Shown here piece after piece: positions 49,418 through 59,397 of a stretch of 64,000 bases of DNA. Numbering within the stretch: position 1 is the first letter of the stretch; each line of letters begins with the position of its first letter. This DNA comes from Virgibacillus sp. SK37 (GTDB lineage Bacteria > Bacillota > Bacilli > Bacillales > Amphibacillaceae), in the NCBI RefSeq assembly GCF_000725285.1, contig NZ_CP007161.1, positions 1,473,911 to 1,537,910 of the forward strand. The letters run 5' to 3'. Below the pieces are notes generated by a model. It made no database searches. It was not told where the DNA came from and saw nothing but the letters and a program-made list of their open reading frames with translations. The position numbers were made by a program, and so were the translations under genes.

Positions 49418-50530
49418 ATGAAAGAAATTACTCAAAAGTTAGAAGGGAAAATTAATCGACTTACAAATAAAACATTTAAATTCGATGAGCGAATTAAAGA
49501 AGGCTGGTTTTCTGCAGTATATTTTCTAAAGACAAAAGAAATTGCTGAAAATAAGTTGCCGGATAACTATGTCACAATGCAATTTTTTCAAAAGGAAAAT
49601 GCTGTTCTATGTGGTACAGATGAAGCTATTGCTTTACTACATACATTCGCAAAAAATCCTGAAACACTTGAAATTCACTCCTTAAAAGATGGCGATAGAA
49701 TAGGTCCTTATGAATCAGTACTTACCGTTTCGGGGGCATATCAACAATTCGGTTTTTTGGAAGGGATTATTGACGGAATATTGGGAAGAAGAACATCTGT
49801 AGCTACAAATGTATACAATGTTGTAAAAGCGGCGAGAACATCCGGGAAACAGAAGCCCGTGATATTTATGGGCGATCGAGATGATCACTATACCCAGCAG
49901 GCTGGTGATGGCTATGCTGCATTTATCGGAGGTTCCACTGCACAGGCTACACATGCAATGAATGAATGGTGGGGAAAAAAAGGAATGGGGACAATGCCCC
50001 ATGCTTTAATTCAAATGTTCCGTGGTGATATTGTTGCTGCATCAAAGGCTTATCATGAAATGTATCCAGAAGACGACCTTGTTGCATTGGTCGATTACAA
50101 TAATGATGTAATTACAGACTCATTAAAGGTCGCCCATGAATTTGGAAAGGACTTGCAAGCTGTTCGGATTGATACATCAAGAACATTGGTGGATAAATAC
50201 TTTTTAAGAAACCATCATTTAATGGGCACGTTTGATCCAAGAGGAGTAAACCCGGAATTAACATTTGCTTTAAGAAAAGCACTTGATGACGAAGGTTTTA
50301 ACCATGTGAAAATTATGCTCAGTGGGGGCTTTACAGAGAGTCGAATTACCCATTTTGAAAAATTAGGTGTACCTGTTGATATGTATGGAGTAGGGGGAAG
50401 CCTTTTAAAGATCAATATTGGTTTTACCGGTGATAATGTTCTGTTAAATGGTTCTCCTGAAGCAAAAGAAGGAAGAAGATATCGACCAAATCCTCGTTTG
50501 GAAAAGGTAACGATGAACCAAGCAGATTAA
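49418..50530 (+). CDS. Nicotinate phosphoribosyltransferase-like enzyme
   Basis: A 370-residue protein of the nicotinate/quinolinate phosphoribosyltransferase superfamily. TSVATNVYNVVKAA matches the conserved helix near the active-site region, VIFMGDRDDHYTQQAGDGYA and FIGGSTAQATHAMN look like the phosphate-binding part, and MLSGGFTESRITHFEKLGV and DMYGVGGSLLK are the C-terminal PRPP-site loops (SGG and GVG). It could salvage nicotinate to NAD or act on a related ring. ATG follows AAGGAGAACATAA. B. subtilis has its main pncB-type gene elsewhere, so this could be a second enzyme. Confidence 0.8.
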   Translation: MKEITQKLEGKINRLTNKTFKFDERIKEGWFSAVYFLKTKEIAENKLPDNYVTMQFFQKENAVLCGTDEAIALLHTFAKNPETLEIHSLKDGDRIGPYESVLTVSGAYQQFGFLEGIIDGILGRRTSVATNVYNVVKAARTSGKQKPVIFMGDRDDHYTQQAGDGYAAFIGGSTAQATHAMNEWWGKKGMGTMPHALIQMFRGDIVAASKAYHEMYPEDDLVALVDYNNDVITDSLKVAHEFGKDLQAVRIDTSRTLVDKYFLRNHHLMGTFDPRGVNPELTFALRKALDDEGFNHVKIMLSGGFTESRITHFEKLGVPVDMYGVGGSLLKINIGFTGDNVLLNGSPEAKEGRRYRPNPRLEKVTMNQAD

Positions 50531-50653
50531 CAGACAAAGCCCTATTCTATTTCGATCCATTATTTGTTATAATTAAACGATAGTTTAAAAAATTACTATC
50601 GAAAATATGGATAAACGATTTGATTTTCAGGTACAATTTGGAGGTTCTTTTTT

Positions 50654-51955
50654 ATGACAACTTACCATTTTATTGGTATAAAAGGCACTGGAATGAGTGC
50701 TTTAGCCCACATACTCCATGATTCTGGAGAAACTGTTCAGGGTTCTGATGTTGAAAAGCAATTTTTTACACAGGAAGCACTTGAAGAAAAAAACATTCCT
50801 ATTTACCCTTTTTCAGAAACCAACATCAAAGAAAATTTCACGGTGATCGCAGGTAATGCATTTTCTGATGATCACATTGAAATCCAGGAAGCTAAGAAAC
50901 AAGGTGTTACTTTCTATAGGTATCATGAATTTTTAGGCGAATGGCTAAAACAATATACAAGTATCGCAGTAACTGGAGCACATGGAAAAACCTCTACAAC
51001 AGGTCTGCTTGCTCACGTGCTTAATGAAAGTTTTCCTATCTCTTACCTTATTGGCGATGGTACAGGCAAGGGGCATGTAGACAGTAAATATTTTGTCTTT
51101 GAAGCTTGTGAATACCGACGGCACTTTTTAAGCTATGAACCAGATTATGCGATCATGACGAATATTGATTTTGATCATCCTGATTATTTTACGAGCATTG
51201 AAGATGTTTTTCAGGCATTTCAGTCGATGGCAGATCGTGTAAAAAAGGGAATAATCGCATGTGGTGATGATGATCAACTACAACAAATACATGCAAAGGT
51301 TCCGGTTGTTTATTATGGTTTTGCTGCTACAAATGATTTTCAAGCACAAAACATTGCAGAAACACCTGAAGGAACTCAGTTTGATGTTTTCGTTAGAAAT
51401 ACTTATTATGATACGTTCCAAATCCCTATGTTTGGAGAGCATAACGTGCTAAATGCATTGTCAGTCATAGCAATCTGCCATTATGAGGGAATTAAGGCAG
51501 AACACATTAAGAATTTAAGTACGTTTAAAGGTGTGAAGCGGAGATTTACCGAGAAGAAACGAGGTAACCAGATTCTCATCGATGATTACGCACATCATCC
51601 GAAAGAAATAACTGCAACGATTAACTCTGCAAGAAAAAAATATCCTGATAAAGAAATTGTGGCGATTTTTCAACCACATACCTTTACAAGAACAAAGACA
51701 TTTTTACAGGAATTTGCTGATAGTTTAAATGAGGCAGATTATGTGTATTTATGTGATATTTTTGGTTCTGCAAGAGAAGAGGCTGGAAAATTAACGATTA
51801 ATGATCTACTCGAGCTTATCCAAAATGGGAATGTCCTGGAATTATCAAAAACCGAAGTACTATCCGAATATAATAACAGTGTACTTATTTTTATGGGAGC
51901 TGGGGATATTCAGAAGTTCCAGAAGGCATATGAAGAAAATAGTCCGGTAAAATAA
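50654..51955 (+). CDS. murC: MurC, UDP-N-acetylmuramate-L-alanine ligase
   Basis: A 433-residue Mur ligase that adds the first peptide residue to UDP-MurNAc. [18 protein letters not shown] is the N-terminal nucleotide site, [20 protein letters not shown] the ATP P-loop (~residue 108), [12 protein letters not shown] the central domain signature, [14 protein letters not shown] the domain-3 start, and [11 protein letters not shown] a C-domain motif. The ATG follows TTTGGAGG. A terminator follows. It is essential for wall synthesis. Confidence 0.93.
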   Translation: MTTYHFIGIKGTGMSALAHILHDSGETVQGSDVEKQFFTQEALEEKNIPIYPFSETNIKENFTVIAGNAFSDDHIEIQEAKKQGVTFYRYHEFLGEWLKQYTSIAVTGAHGKTSTTGLLAHVLNESFPISYLIGDGTGKGHVDSKYFVFEACEYRRHFLSYEPDYAIMTNIDFDHPDYFTSIEDVFQAFQSMADRVKKGIIACGDDDQLQQIHAKVPVVYYGFAATNDFQAQNIAETPEGTQFDVFVRNTYYDTFQIPMFGEHNVLNALSVIAICHYEGIKAEHIKNLSTFKGVKRRFTEKKRGNQILIDDYAHHPKEITATINSARKKYPDKEIVAIFQPHTFTRTKTFLQEFADSLNEADYVYLCDIFGSAREEAGKLTINDLLELIQNGNVLELSKTEVLSEYNNSVLIFMGAGDIQKFQKAYEENSPVK

Positions 51956-51964
51956 CACAAGTTT

Positions 51965-51999
51965 AAGAGAGTCTGCCATGTTGCAGACTCTCTTTTAAT
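51965..51999 (+). terminator. Rho-independent terminator
   Basis: A 12-bp perfect stem (AAGAGAGTCTGC and its complement) has a 6-base loop and a T run. It closes murC. Confidence 0.88.
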
Positions 52000-52181
52000 T
52001 GGGCTAAATCTGTTAGGACCATATTAATTTGTGTCTCTTAAAGTATTTTGCATTTATACTTGTAGTGGCGTTAGCCTCGAACAAGAGATATAATTTTATG
52101 AAATTTGATCCTTTTAAAAGGATAAGAGACTTATTTGTCGAAATAATGTATAGGAAGATATTATCTTTGGGAGAATAGAAG

Positions 52182-52206
52182 GTTTGATAATTTCTTTGCA
52201 GGGTAT
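52182..52206 (+). promoter_or_regulatory. SigB-type general stress promoter for ytxGH
   Basis: GTTTGA (52182-52187), 13 bp, GGGTAT (52201-52206). The -10 is the exact SigB consensus and the -35 differs from GTTTAA by one base. The operon starts about 100 bases downstream. In B. subtilis the ytxGHJ operon is under SigB and SigH. The remaining DNA between murC's terminator and here (52000-52181) shows nothing else. Confidence 0.7.
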
Positions 52207-52306
52207 TATTAAAAAAGGTTGTTTTTTGGTATACTAACAACAGGTTCGACACAAAAAGCCTCTGACACAGCATATTTCAACATACGAGAAGGAGTGAATA
52301 TGGAAA

Positions 52307-52711
52307 ATGGAAATTTTAGGATACATAGCTGCAATTATTGCTGCATTGGCGTTTGTAGTACTAGTTGTATATGTTATTATCACATTAAAAGCAACAAAGG
52401 AAACCCTTAATAATGTATCGGAAACAATGACTAATTTAGAAAAGCAAATGCAGGGTGTTACCAGTGAAACAACAGAACTTCTGGCCAAAACAAATAAGTT
52501 GGCAGACGATGTCAATTATAAGTCAAGTAAATTAAATGGATTATTTGACGGAGCTAAAGGTATTGGCGATACCGTAAAGGATTTTAATGATTCCTTAAAA
52601 CAATTATCTGAAAGCATTAGACGTACATCAAAAGAAAATCCGGAAAAAGCTGCTCAAGCAATTAAATGGGGTTCTGCAATGATGGACTTATGGAAAAAGA
52701 AAAGTAAATAG
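52307..52711 (+). CDS. ytxG: YtxG, DUF948 membrane-anchored protein
   Basis: A 134-residue protein of the DUF948 family. One N-terminal membrane helix (GYIAAIIAALAFVVLVVYVI) is followed by a long heptad-type coiled coil (TKETLNNVSETMTNLEKQMQ onward) and a basic end. It is a general stress protein of unknown mechanism. The ATG at 52307 is 12 bases after AAGGAG; another ATG at 52300 is out of frame. It is co-transcribed with ytxH and is the first gene after the SigB-type promoter. Confidence 0.85.
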   Translation: MEILGYIAAIIAALAFVVLVVYVIITLKATKETLNNVSETMTNLEKQMQGVTSETTELLAKTNKLADDVNYKSSKLNGLFDGAKGIGDTVKDFNDSLKQLSESIRRTSKENPEKAAQAIKWGSAMMDLWKKKSK

Positions 52712-52734
52712 ATTGTTAAAGAGGAGGAATTGGA

Positions 52735-53166
52735 ATGGAAGAGACAAAAAATAGTAATAGCAATATTAACACGAAAGATTTTATTATCGGCACACTAATC
52801 GGTGGAATAGTGGGTGTATCTGCTGCCTTACTTCTTGCTCCTAAAAGCGGAAAAGATTTGAGAAGTGATATTAACGATGGTGCCACCCAAATGAAAGGGA
52901 AAGCTTCCGAGTTTAAAGACACTGCCCAGGAGAAAGGGTATCACTGGAAGGATAAAGCCTACACTACCGGATCTGAGCTAAAGAAAAGAGCGATGGATAC
53001 AACGTCACAGTTAACTAAAAATGCCTCTGATAAAACAAAAGAATTAACGAAGACTGTGCAAAGTAAGTTGCAGGATAAACGCATCAAAGAAGATGAAGCG
53101 TTGGAGGCTGCCGAAGAAGTTGCTGAGGCAATTGAGGAAGCTGCCGAAGAAATGGAAACAAGATAA
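52735..53166 (+). CDS. ytxH: YtxH, general stress protein
   Basis: A 143-residue YtxH-family protein: FIIGTLIGGIVGVSAALLLAPKSGKDLR at the start is a hydrophobic glycine-rich helix with the family's APKSGKDLR signature, followed by a long, highly charged helix (about 45-143) with Lys/Asp/Glu heptads. B. subtilis YtxH is induced by heat, salt and starvation. ATG follows GAGGAGGAATTGG, 23 bases after ytxG. ytxJ, which normally follows, is absent here. Confidence 0.87.
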   Translation: MEETKNSNSNINTKDFIIGTLIGGIVGVSAALLLAPKSGKDLRSDINDGATQMKGKASEFKDTAQEKGYHWKDKAYTTGSELKKRAMDTTSQLTKNASDKTKELTKTVQSKLQDKRIKEDEALEAAEEVAEAIEEAAEEMETR

Positions 53167-53169
53167 TTT

Positions 53170-53206
53170 AAAAAAAGGGCTGTTCTTTATAGAGCAGTCT
53201 TTTTTC
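53170..53206 (+). terminator. Rho-independent terminator
   Basis: A stem of AAAAAAGGGCTGTTCT with AGAGCAGTCTTTTTT (with G-T pairs) and a T run, immediately after ytxH. From 53207 to 53422 I see nothing gene-like and no remnant of ytxJ. Confidence 0.75.
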
Positions 53207-53422
53207 ATTGCTTACCTAAGAATATAGCGATTGGCAATTACTTCTTTTAGTGAACTAGCTTTTTGCAGCAACAAAACCCAAGATGTTTTAGCTTCGTGTT
53301 AAAAAACAAATTGAAGACCGTCTATAGCTTGTCAAAGCTGTCTAAGATACTTCCCCTTGTGCTGATAACAAAGGCTCGAAAAAGAAAAATCAAAAAAAGT
53401 TTACATAAATAAAAAATTTCCA

Positions 53423-53451
53423 TCGACAATGGTAGGTATTTTAGCTATAAT
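53423..53451 (+). promoter_or_regulatory. SigA-type promoter of aroA
   Basis: TCGACA (53423-53428), 17 bp, TATAAT (53446-53451). Near-consensus; 53 bases from the ATG. Confidence 0.7.
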
Positions 53452-53504
53452 TGTCTCTAATTATTAAAAAATTGTGATCAAATACGTAAGGGGAGGAAGA
53501 TAAG

Positions 53505-54593
53505 ATGAAGGATTTAGAGCAGTTGAGAGAAGAATTGGATGATGTGAACTTAGAGATTTTGAAGCTAATTAATCAAAGAGCATTGCTAGTGCAGGATATT
53601 GGGCAAATCAAAACTAAGCAAAGTATGAAGCGTTTTGATCCAGTAAGGGAAAGAGATATGCTTGACCAGATTACTTCCCAAAATGATGGCCCGTTTGAAA
53701 AAGCAACAATTGAACATATTTTTAAGGAAATATTCAAAGCGAGTTTAGAACTGCAGGAAGATGATCATCGAAAAGCTTTACTTGTTTCACGTAAAAAGAA
53801 ACCGGAAGATACCATCATTGATATTAAAGGGGCTAAAATTGGAGACGGCAATACCCATTACGTTATAGGGCCATGTGCGGTAGAAAGCTACGAACAAGTA
53901 GAAAAAGTAGCTGCTGCTGTGAAAAGTAAAGGCATTAAGTTATTACGCGGGGGCGCATTCAAACCTAGAACGTCACCATATGACTTTCAAGGGTTAGGGA
54001 TTGAAGGGTTACAAATCTTAAAGCGTGCTGCAGATAAACATGGACTGGCTGTTGTAAGTGAAATTGTTAACCCTGCTCATATTGAAGAAGCTCTTGATTA
54101 TGTTGATGTGATCCAAATTGGGGCTAGAAATATGCAAAATTTTGAGTTGTTAAAGGCTGCAGGAGATGTGAATAAACCTGTATTATTAAAACGAGGGCTT
54201 TCTGCTACTATTTCTGAATTTATTAATGCAGCTGAATACATTAATTCAAGAGGAAATGGAAATATCATTCTTTGTGAACGTGGAATACGTACATATGAGA
54301 AGGCGACGAGAAATACGTTGGATATTTCGGCTGTGCCAATTTTAAAACAAGAAACCCATTTACCAGTAATGGTAGACGTAACACATTCCACAGGAAGAAG
54401 AGATTTACTGTTACCAACTGCTAAAGCCGCACTAGCAATTGGTGCAGATGGAGTAATGGCGGAGGTTCATCCGGATCCAGCTGTTGCTTTATCTGATTCC
54501 GCTCAACAGATGGACATACCAATGTTCGACCATTTTATTGAAGAATTAAAAGAAATGGATCAACGAATTAAATTGGTTGGAGAAAAAAGTTAA
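53505..54593 (+). CDS. aroA: AroA, fused chorismate mutase and DAHP synthase
   Basis: A 362-residue bifunctional enzyme. Residues 1-90 are an AroQ-type chorismate mutase ([20 protein letters not shown]), the sensor domain by which prephenate or chorismate inhibits the enzyme; residues ~100-362 are the DAHP synthase, which joins phosphoenolpyruvate and erythrose 4-phosphate at the start of aromatic synthesis. [33 protein letters not shown] and [20 protein letters not shown] are the type I-beta (KDO8P-like) signatures. ATG follows GGGGAGGAAGAT. Confidence 0.94.
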   Translation: MKDLEQLREELDDVNLEILKLINQRALLVQDIGQIKTKQSMKRFDPVRERDMLDQITSQNDGPFEKATIEHIFKEIFKASLELQEDDHRKALLVSRKKKPEDTIIDIKGAKIGDGNTHYVIGPCAVESYEQVEKVAAAVKSKGIKLLRGGAFKPRTSPYDFQGLGIEGLQILKRAADKHGLAVVSEIVNPAHIEEALDYVDVIQIGARNMQNFELLKAAGDVNKPVLLKRGLSATISEFINAAEYINSRGNGNIILCERGIRTYEKATRNTLDISAVPILKQETHLPVMVDVTHSTGRRDLLLPTAKAALAIGADGVMAEVHPDPAVALSDSAQQMDIPMFDHFIEELKEMDQRIKLVGEKS

Positions 54594-54629
54594 TTTTAGT
54601 AGATCCACCATTTAATGCTACTTATTCTA

Positions 54630-54672
54630 TTTAAAGGCTGTTCAACCTTGTTGAATTAGCCTTTAAATTTTT
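54630..54672 (+). terminator. Rho-independent terminator
   Basis: TTTAAAGGCT and AGCCTTTAAA form the outer stem, with TTCAA/TTGAA inside; a T run follows. It closes aroA. Confidence 0.75.
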
Positions 54673-54699
54673 GTATTTTTTTTCGGAGTAGAGTATGAT
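54671..54699 (+). promoter_or_regulatory. SigA-type promoter of ccpA
   Basis: TTGTAT (54671-54676), 17 bp, TATGAT (54694-54699). 50 bases upstream of the ATG. Confidence 0.6.
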
Positions 54700-54748
54700 A
54701 AAGAAAATAGAGGACGATTTGTCATGTTAATTAGGAGGTAGAGTAAGA

Positions 54749-55744
54749 ATGAATATAACAATTTATGATGTAGCAAGAGAGGCAAACGTATCCATGGCAA
54801 CGGTTTCCCGTGTAGTTAACGGTAACCCCAATGTGAAGCCTACAACAAGAAAGAAAGTATTAGCAACAATTGAGAGATTAGGCTATCGTCCTAATGCCGT
54901 AGCAAGAGGGCTTGCGAGCAAAAAAACGACAACTGTCGGTGCAATTATTCCTGATATATCAAGTATCTTCTTTGCTGAGTTAGCAAGAGGGATTGAAGAT
55001 ATCGCAACAATGTATAAATATAATATTATACTAAGCAACTCTGACCAAAATAAAGATAAAGAACTTCAATTAATAAATACGATGCTGGAAAAGCAAGTAG
55101 ATGGCATTATTTTTATGGGTGGAGACATAACAGAAGAGCATGTACAACAATTTAAAACATCTTCTGTTCCTGTGGTACTTGCTGCTACTTACGATGAAAA
55201 TGAAGACATACCATCTGTAAATATAGATTATGAAGAAGCAGCCTATGAAGCAACCAAATTTCTAATAGAACAAGGAAATAATCAGCCTGCTTTTGTATCA
55301 GGGCAAGAAGATACACATATTAGCCTTTTGAAATATAATGGATACCAACGTGCAATAGAAGAATCCGGAACCAAGGTAAATGAGGAAAGAATAGTTAAAG
55401 GAGATTATTCTTATGACTCTGGAATAGAAGCGATTAATCACTTACTGCAGTTAGAAGAAAAACCGACTGCTGTTTTTGTTGCTTCCGATGAAATGGCACT
55501 GGGAGTAATACATGGTGCCCAGGATAAAGGCTACAAGGTTCCCGAAGATATCGAAGTATTCGGATTTGATAACACAAGACTTGCAACAATGGTACGTCCT
55601 ACACTGTCAACAATCGTTCAACCAATGTATGACATTGGCGCAGTCGCAATGCGATTGTTAACGAAGTTTATGAATAAGGAAGAGGTTACAGATCAAAAGG
55701 TAGTTTTGCCACATCGAATTGAAAAAAGAAATTCAACAAAATAG
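54749..55744 (+). CDS. ccpA: CcpA, catabolite control protein A
   Basis: A 331-residue LacI-family master regulator of carbon catabolite control. The HTH is at residues 1-22 ([20 protein letters not shown]) with the hinge helix [20 protein letters not shown] after it and [18 protein letters not shown] entering the core. It binds HPr phosphorylated on Ser46 and then cre sites. ATG follows TTAGGAGGTAGAGTAAG. motPS follow, in the same order as in B. subtilis. Confidence 0.95.
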   Translation: MNITIYDVAREANVSMATVSRVVNGNPNVKPTTRKKVLATIERLGYRPNAVARGLASKKTTTVGAIIPDISSIFFAELARGIEDIATMYKYNIILSNSDQNKDKELQLINTMLEKQVDGIIFMGGDITEEHVQQFKTSSVPVVLAATYDENEDIPSVNIDYEEAAYEATKFLIEQGNNQPAFVSGQEDTHISLLKYNGYQRAIEESGTKVNEERIVKGDYSYDSGIEAINHLLQLEEKPTAVFVASDEMALGVIHGAQDKGYKVPEDIEVFGFDNTRLATMVRPTLSTIVQPMYDIGAVAMRLLTKFMNKEEVTDQKVVLPHRIEKRNSTK

Positions 55745-55800
55745 AACTTATGCCGATATAAGAATTAGAATCAATTCTACACGGTTTGGGGAGAGAAAAT

Positions 55801-56625
55801 ATGAGAAAACGAGATATATTGACTCCGATCGGCATAACATTAGGTTTTATTATGATCATGCTAGCAATAATGTCCAAGGGTGGTACTGCAGGCGCCTCAC
55901 TTTTTCTAGACATATCATCAATCTTTATAGTGATTGGCGGTTTAATTGCTTCTATGTTAATTAATTTTAAAATGGAGCAAATAAAACTGACTAACAAAAT
56001 AATCAGTGAAGCATTTCATAAAAACGATCTAAAATTACCTGAGCTTATTCGTTTGTTTATCCGGTTGTCTGAACGAGCTAGAAGAGAAGGACTTCTTGCA
56101 CTCGAGAACGAACTCGAGGAGGTAGAAGATACTTTTATCCGTAAGGGAATTCTACTTGCTGTTGATGGCATTGAACCTGAGGTAATCAAGGATATTATGA
56201 ATGCAGAGATAACCGCGATGGAAGATCGTCACTATAGAGGGAGAACGCTCGTGGAGAAGGCTGGGGAATATGCACCAGCCTGGGGCATGATTGGTACATT
56301 AGTTGGTCTTGTGCTTATGTTAAATAACCTTCAAGATCCAACAGCCTTGGGACCAAGCATGGCTGTAGCACTATTAACAACATTGTACGGTACCGTACTT
56401 GCTAATTTGGTATTTGTTCCTATGGCAAGTAAGTTGGAAACGAAAACGGAAGAAGAAGTATTTATTAAACAAATTATTATTGAGGGTGTTATTGGCGTTC
56501 AATCCGGCCAAAACCCACGAATTTTAGAAGAAAAACTTAGTGCATTTCTCTCCAATGATGTAAAAGACAGACAAGAAGAGCAAGGGGACTCTGGCTTCGT
56601 GGAGGAAAGAATCAATGAAGCGTAG
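55801..56625 (+). CDS. motP: MotP, sodium-type flagellar stator subunit
   Basis: A 274-residue MotA-like stator with four membrane helices: two near the N-terminus (ITLGFIMIMLAIMSKGG, SIFIVIGGLIASMLINF), a cytoplasmic loop with the conserved charged residues that touch the rotor, and two more (GEYAPAWGMIGTLVGLVLML, GTVLANLVFVPM). MotPS is the Na+-coupled pair next to ccpA. ATG at 55801 follows GGGGAGAG. The following gene begins within its last codons. Confidence 0.92.
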   Translation: MRKRDILTPIGITLGFIMIMLAIMSKGGTAGASLFLDISSIFIVIGGLIASMLINFKMEQIKLTNKIISEAFHKNDLKLPELIRLFIRLSERARREGLLALENELEEVEDTFIRKGILLAVDGIEPEVIKDIMNAEITAMEDRHYRGRTLVEKAGEYAPAWGMIGTLVGLVLMLNNLQDPTALGPSMAVALLTTLYGTVLANLVFVPMASKLETKTEEEVFIKQIIIEGVIGVQSGQNPRILEEKLSAFLSNDVKDRQEEQGDSGFVEERINEA

Positions 56626-57403
56626 GGTGATTAAAAAAAAGCAAAATAGTGGTGCCCCAAAATGGATGGTTACATATTCAGATATGGTTACCCTGATTTT
56701 AGTATTTTTTATCTTATTGTTTTCCATGTCACAAATTGATTTAGTGAAATTTGATGCGATATCTGAATCCTTTCGAAATCGCATGATATTTGACTTTAAT
56801 CCATCCCCAGTACCAATGGAGAATCCCACTCAAAGCTCCAGTGTAAAAGAAACAGGTAAAGAATCAAACGAGTTTGAAGTTCCTGTAGAGTTAGAAGAGG
56901 AACAGGAAGAGATTTCAGAAACTCAATCACTAAATGGACTAATGGATGAAATAGAGAAGTATTTGGATAAAAATGAATTAAATAACGTAATTTCTGCTAA
57001 CAGGACAGAAAGAGGCGTTGTTTTAGTATTGCAGGAGAAAATTCTTTTTGATTCGGGAGAAGCTAAAATTATTGACGGCGGTAAACCTTTTCTTAATAAG
57101 ATTGGCTCATTGCTAAATAAAATGCCTAATCAGGTAAAAGTGGAAGGGCATACGGACAGCAGGCCAATATCCAATTATCGCTACCCTTCTAACTGGGAAC
57201 TTTCAGGAGCACGCGCAAGTAGTGTGATACGATACCTGATTGATAAAAACAAGTTTGATGAATCCCGCTTTTCTTCTGTTGGTTATGCTGACACTAGACC
57301 GTTGGTACCGAATACCTCTTCTGATAACTGGAAAAAGAATAGAAGAGTCGAGATAGTAGTTCTAGATGAGGGAGCTACAATAAAAGAAGGAGATAACCCA
57401 TAA
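56615..57403 (+). CDS. motS: MotS, sodium-type flagellar stator subunit with OmpA domain
   Basis: A 262-residue MotB-like protein. GAPKWMVTYSDMVTLILVFF is the start of the single plug/membrane helix with the ion-carrying Asp (Asp25 in this frame), followed by an acidic linker and an OmpA-like peptidoglycan-binding domain (residues 140-260) with KVEGHTDSRPISNYRYPSNW and RRVEIVVL. ATG follows GTGGAGGAAAG. The final TAA lies inside the loop of its terminator. Confidence 0.92.
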   Translation: MKRRVIKKKQNSGAPKWMVTYSDMVTLILVFFILLFSMSQIDLVKFDAISESFRNRMIFDFNPSPVPMENPTQSSSVKETGKESNEFEVPVELEEEQEEISETQSLNGLMDEIEKYLDKNELNNVISANRTERGVVLVLQEKILFDSGEAKIIDGGKPFLNKIGSLLNKMPNQVKVEGHTDSRPISNYRYPSNWELSGARASSVIRYLIDKNKFDESRFSSVGYADTRPLVPNTSSDNWKKNRRVEIVVLDEGATIKEGDNP

Positions 57404-57420
57404 GAGTTATCTCTTTTTTA
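57386..57420 (+). terminator. Terminator overlapping the motS stop codon
   Basis: GGAGATAAC (57389-57397) pairs with GTTATCTC, and the TAA at 57401-57403 lies within the loop. Six T's follow. Confidence 0.8.
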
Positions 57421-57589
57421 TTAAAAGAAATTATAAGTATTTCGGCTTACAGATTCTTTGTTATTTGTTAGAAGAACCTCTGTTTAGCTCCAGTGTCTCC
57501 CGTCCTTGAGTTCTTAAGTGATACAAAGTTCACCATTACGACTTCTTGGATTATGTTGCCTGAAGTTGTTCAATGTGATTGTGCATATC

Positions 57590-58747
57590 TTAAGTCATTT
57601 TTTTTGTATATTTTAGCAGACTTTCTAGTAATTTAGCATTTTTTTCAGTAATCTCTGTTTTTCGAGGGATATTTGGTACCATATCATGCGGGTCATTCCA
57701 ATGTAATGGTAGATTCACTGGAGAATGTTGCTGCCATCGGGCTAACCAAGTGGCAGGAAGCTTACCAGTTGCCGGTTTACCTGTGGCCATCACATTCCAA
57801 ACTTGAGCCCACGCCCGTGGCACGACACGCCAAATATCATACCCTCCACCACCAACTGCAATCCATTTCCCTCCACAGTATTGGTGTGCTAACTCATGTG
57901 CCAACAATGGAATTTGTTCATAAATTTTCATTGTGGCACATAAATGTGTCAATGGATCGAGACAGTGCGCATCAGCTCCATTTTGAGAAATAATTACATC
58001 CGGCTGAAAGAAATCCGTAATTTCCCTTAAAGCAGTTTCATAGACGTGAAGGAAGGAGTCATCTTCAGTGAAGGCATCGATGGGCAGGTTGAATGAATAG
58101 CCATGCCCTTCTTTGATACCTCTTTCATTTACATTACCTGTTCCTGGAAATAAATATCTGCCGGTTTCATGAATAGAGAATGTACATACATTAGGATCAT
58201 CATAAAAGGCCCATTGAACACCGTCTCCATGATGTGCGTCTGTATCGATGTAAAGCACCCTTAAGTTGTATTTCTCTCTAATGTATTTTATTGCTACAGC
58301 ACTGTCATTGTAAATACAAAATCCTGCTGCTTTTCTCTTAAACCCATGATGAAGCCCACCACCCAGGTTAAGAGCATGTTGGTTTTTTCCAGTTAATACA
58401 GCATCTACTGCAGTTAATGTCCCACCAACTAAATAACTTGAAGCTTCATGCATATTTGGGAATATTGGTGTATCATCTGTTCCTAAACCATACTCAAACC
58501 CAGCCTCTGACGTCAGTTGTCCCTTACTTGCTTTTTTTACTGCTTCAATATAGACAGGATCGTGAAACAGCGCCAATTCCTCCTCTGTGGCCATGCGTGG
58601 AGGAATAATATGTGATTTCTTTAAATGGTCAATCTCCTCTAGCAACTCTTTTGCCATAAGGACCCGTTTTTGATTGAATGGATGATCTTCATTAAAATGA
58701 TAGTTTAGGAATTCTTTAGCAAATACAAAAGCTGACTCGCACGTCAT
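57590..58747 (-). CDS. acuC: AcuC, histone-deacetylase-family lysine deacetylase
   Basis: A 385-residue deacetylase. YIDTDAHHGDGVQWAFYDD is the Zn-binding/catalytic block (HD motif), AGFCIYNDSAVAI and LNLGGGLHHGFKRKAAG the earlier pocket, and SQNGADAHCLDPL and VGGGGYD the later one. In B. subtilis AcuC removes acetyl groups from AcsA and reactivates it. ATG at 58747 overlaps the stop of acuB. Last gene of the acuABC operon on the minus strand; no strong terminator is obvious between it and motS. Confidence 0.93.
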   Translation of the reverse strand: MTCESAFVFAKEFLNYHFNEDHPFNQKRVLMAKELLEEIDHLKKSHIIPPRMATEEELALFHDPVYIEAVKKASKGQLTSEAGFEYGLGTDDTPIFPNMHEASSYLVGGTLTAVDAVLTGKNQHALNLGGGLHHGFKRKAAGFCIYNDSAVAIKYIREKYNLRVLYIDTDAHHGDGVQWAFYDDPNVCTFSIHETGRYLFPGTGNVNERGIKEGHGYSFNLPIDAFTEDDSFLHVYETALREITDFFQPDVIISQNGADAHCLDPLTHLCATMKIYEQIPLLAHELAHQYCGGKWIAVGGGGYDIWRVVPRAWAQVWNVMATGKPATGKLPATWLARWQQHSPVNLPLHWNDPHDMVPNIPRKTEITEKNAKLLESLLKYTKKMT

Positions 58748-59397
58748 AGTTTTGGCTCCGGTACGTTATTTGGCCACATTAACTCAAAGCCTGCAGTGCG
58801 GAGATCATTTATAATTGGTAGCGGATTCATTGTTTGGATACGAAAAACCAATATTTTATAATTTGGGTCATTTTTAAAAGGGTATACAAGTACAGAAATT
58901 ATATTTGTTTTTCTTTTTCCAAAAACTGCAGTAACCTCCGGTAATATGCCGGGGCGATGGGGGACTTTTACTTCAATATGAGAACCTTGCGTGTGTGTTC
59001 CTGTTAACTGGATTAAGGTGTGAAGCATATCTTTTTCTGTTACCATTCCAACAAGTTTATTGTTATCCCGCACAACTGGAAGTGCTGCGAATTCTTCATC
59101 ATAAAAAATCCGGGCAATCTCCTCTACGAAATCTAAAGGATGTATAGTAACAACAGGTGTGCTCATAATTGTTTGGATTTCATTTTCAAGTTCTTCTGAT
59201 ATAGAGTTCGTATCAAAAACCGAAGGACTAGCATCGCGAACGTCCCGATCGGAGACAATTCCAATAACTTGATAATCTCCATTCACAATGGGGATATGTC
59301 TAATTCTATGCTTTTGTAATAATTGTAAAGCTTCAGCAATTGTAGCAGTTGGCGATAAAGTAACCACAGATGTTTTCATTATTTCTTCAACTAGCAA
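58744..59397 (-). CDS. acuB: AcuB, CBS- and ACT-domain protein
   Basis: A 217-residue protein: two CBS domains (ATIAEALQLLQKHRIRHIPI with VSDRDVRDASP; then TPVVTIHPLDFVEEIARIFYD with VTEKDMLHTL), and an ACT domain at the C-terminus (KVPHRPGILPEVTAVF). It likely senses nucleotides and tunes acetoin/acetate use, mechanism unknown. Start is the TTG at 59397, directly after the acuA stop, with AGGGAGGGG ahead of it. Confidence 0.9.
   Translation of the reverse strand: MLVEEIMKTSVVTLSPTATIAEALQLLQKHRIRHIPIVNGDYQVIGIVSDRDVRDASPSVFDTNSISEELENEIQTIMSTPVVTIHPLDFVEEIARIFYDEEFAALPVVRDNNKLVGMVTEKDMLHTLIQLTGTHTQGSHIEVKVPHRPGILPEVTAVFGKRKTNIISVLVYPFKNDPNYKILVFRIQTMNPLPIINDLRTAGFELMWPNNVPEPKL

Noticed and set aside
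52219..52410. Alternative frame starting at ATG 52300 ahead of ytxG
   Set aside because: It shares ytxG's ribosome site but encodes a Cys/Tyr-rich sequence without family features; YtxG in the other frame is clear.
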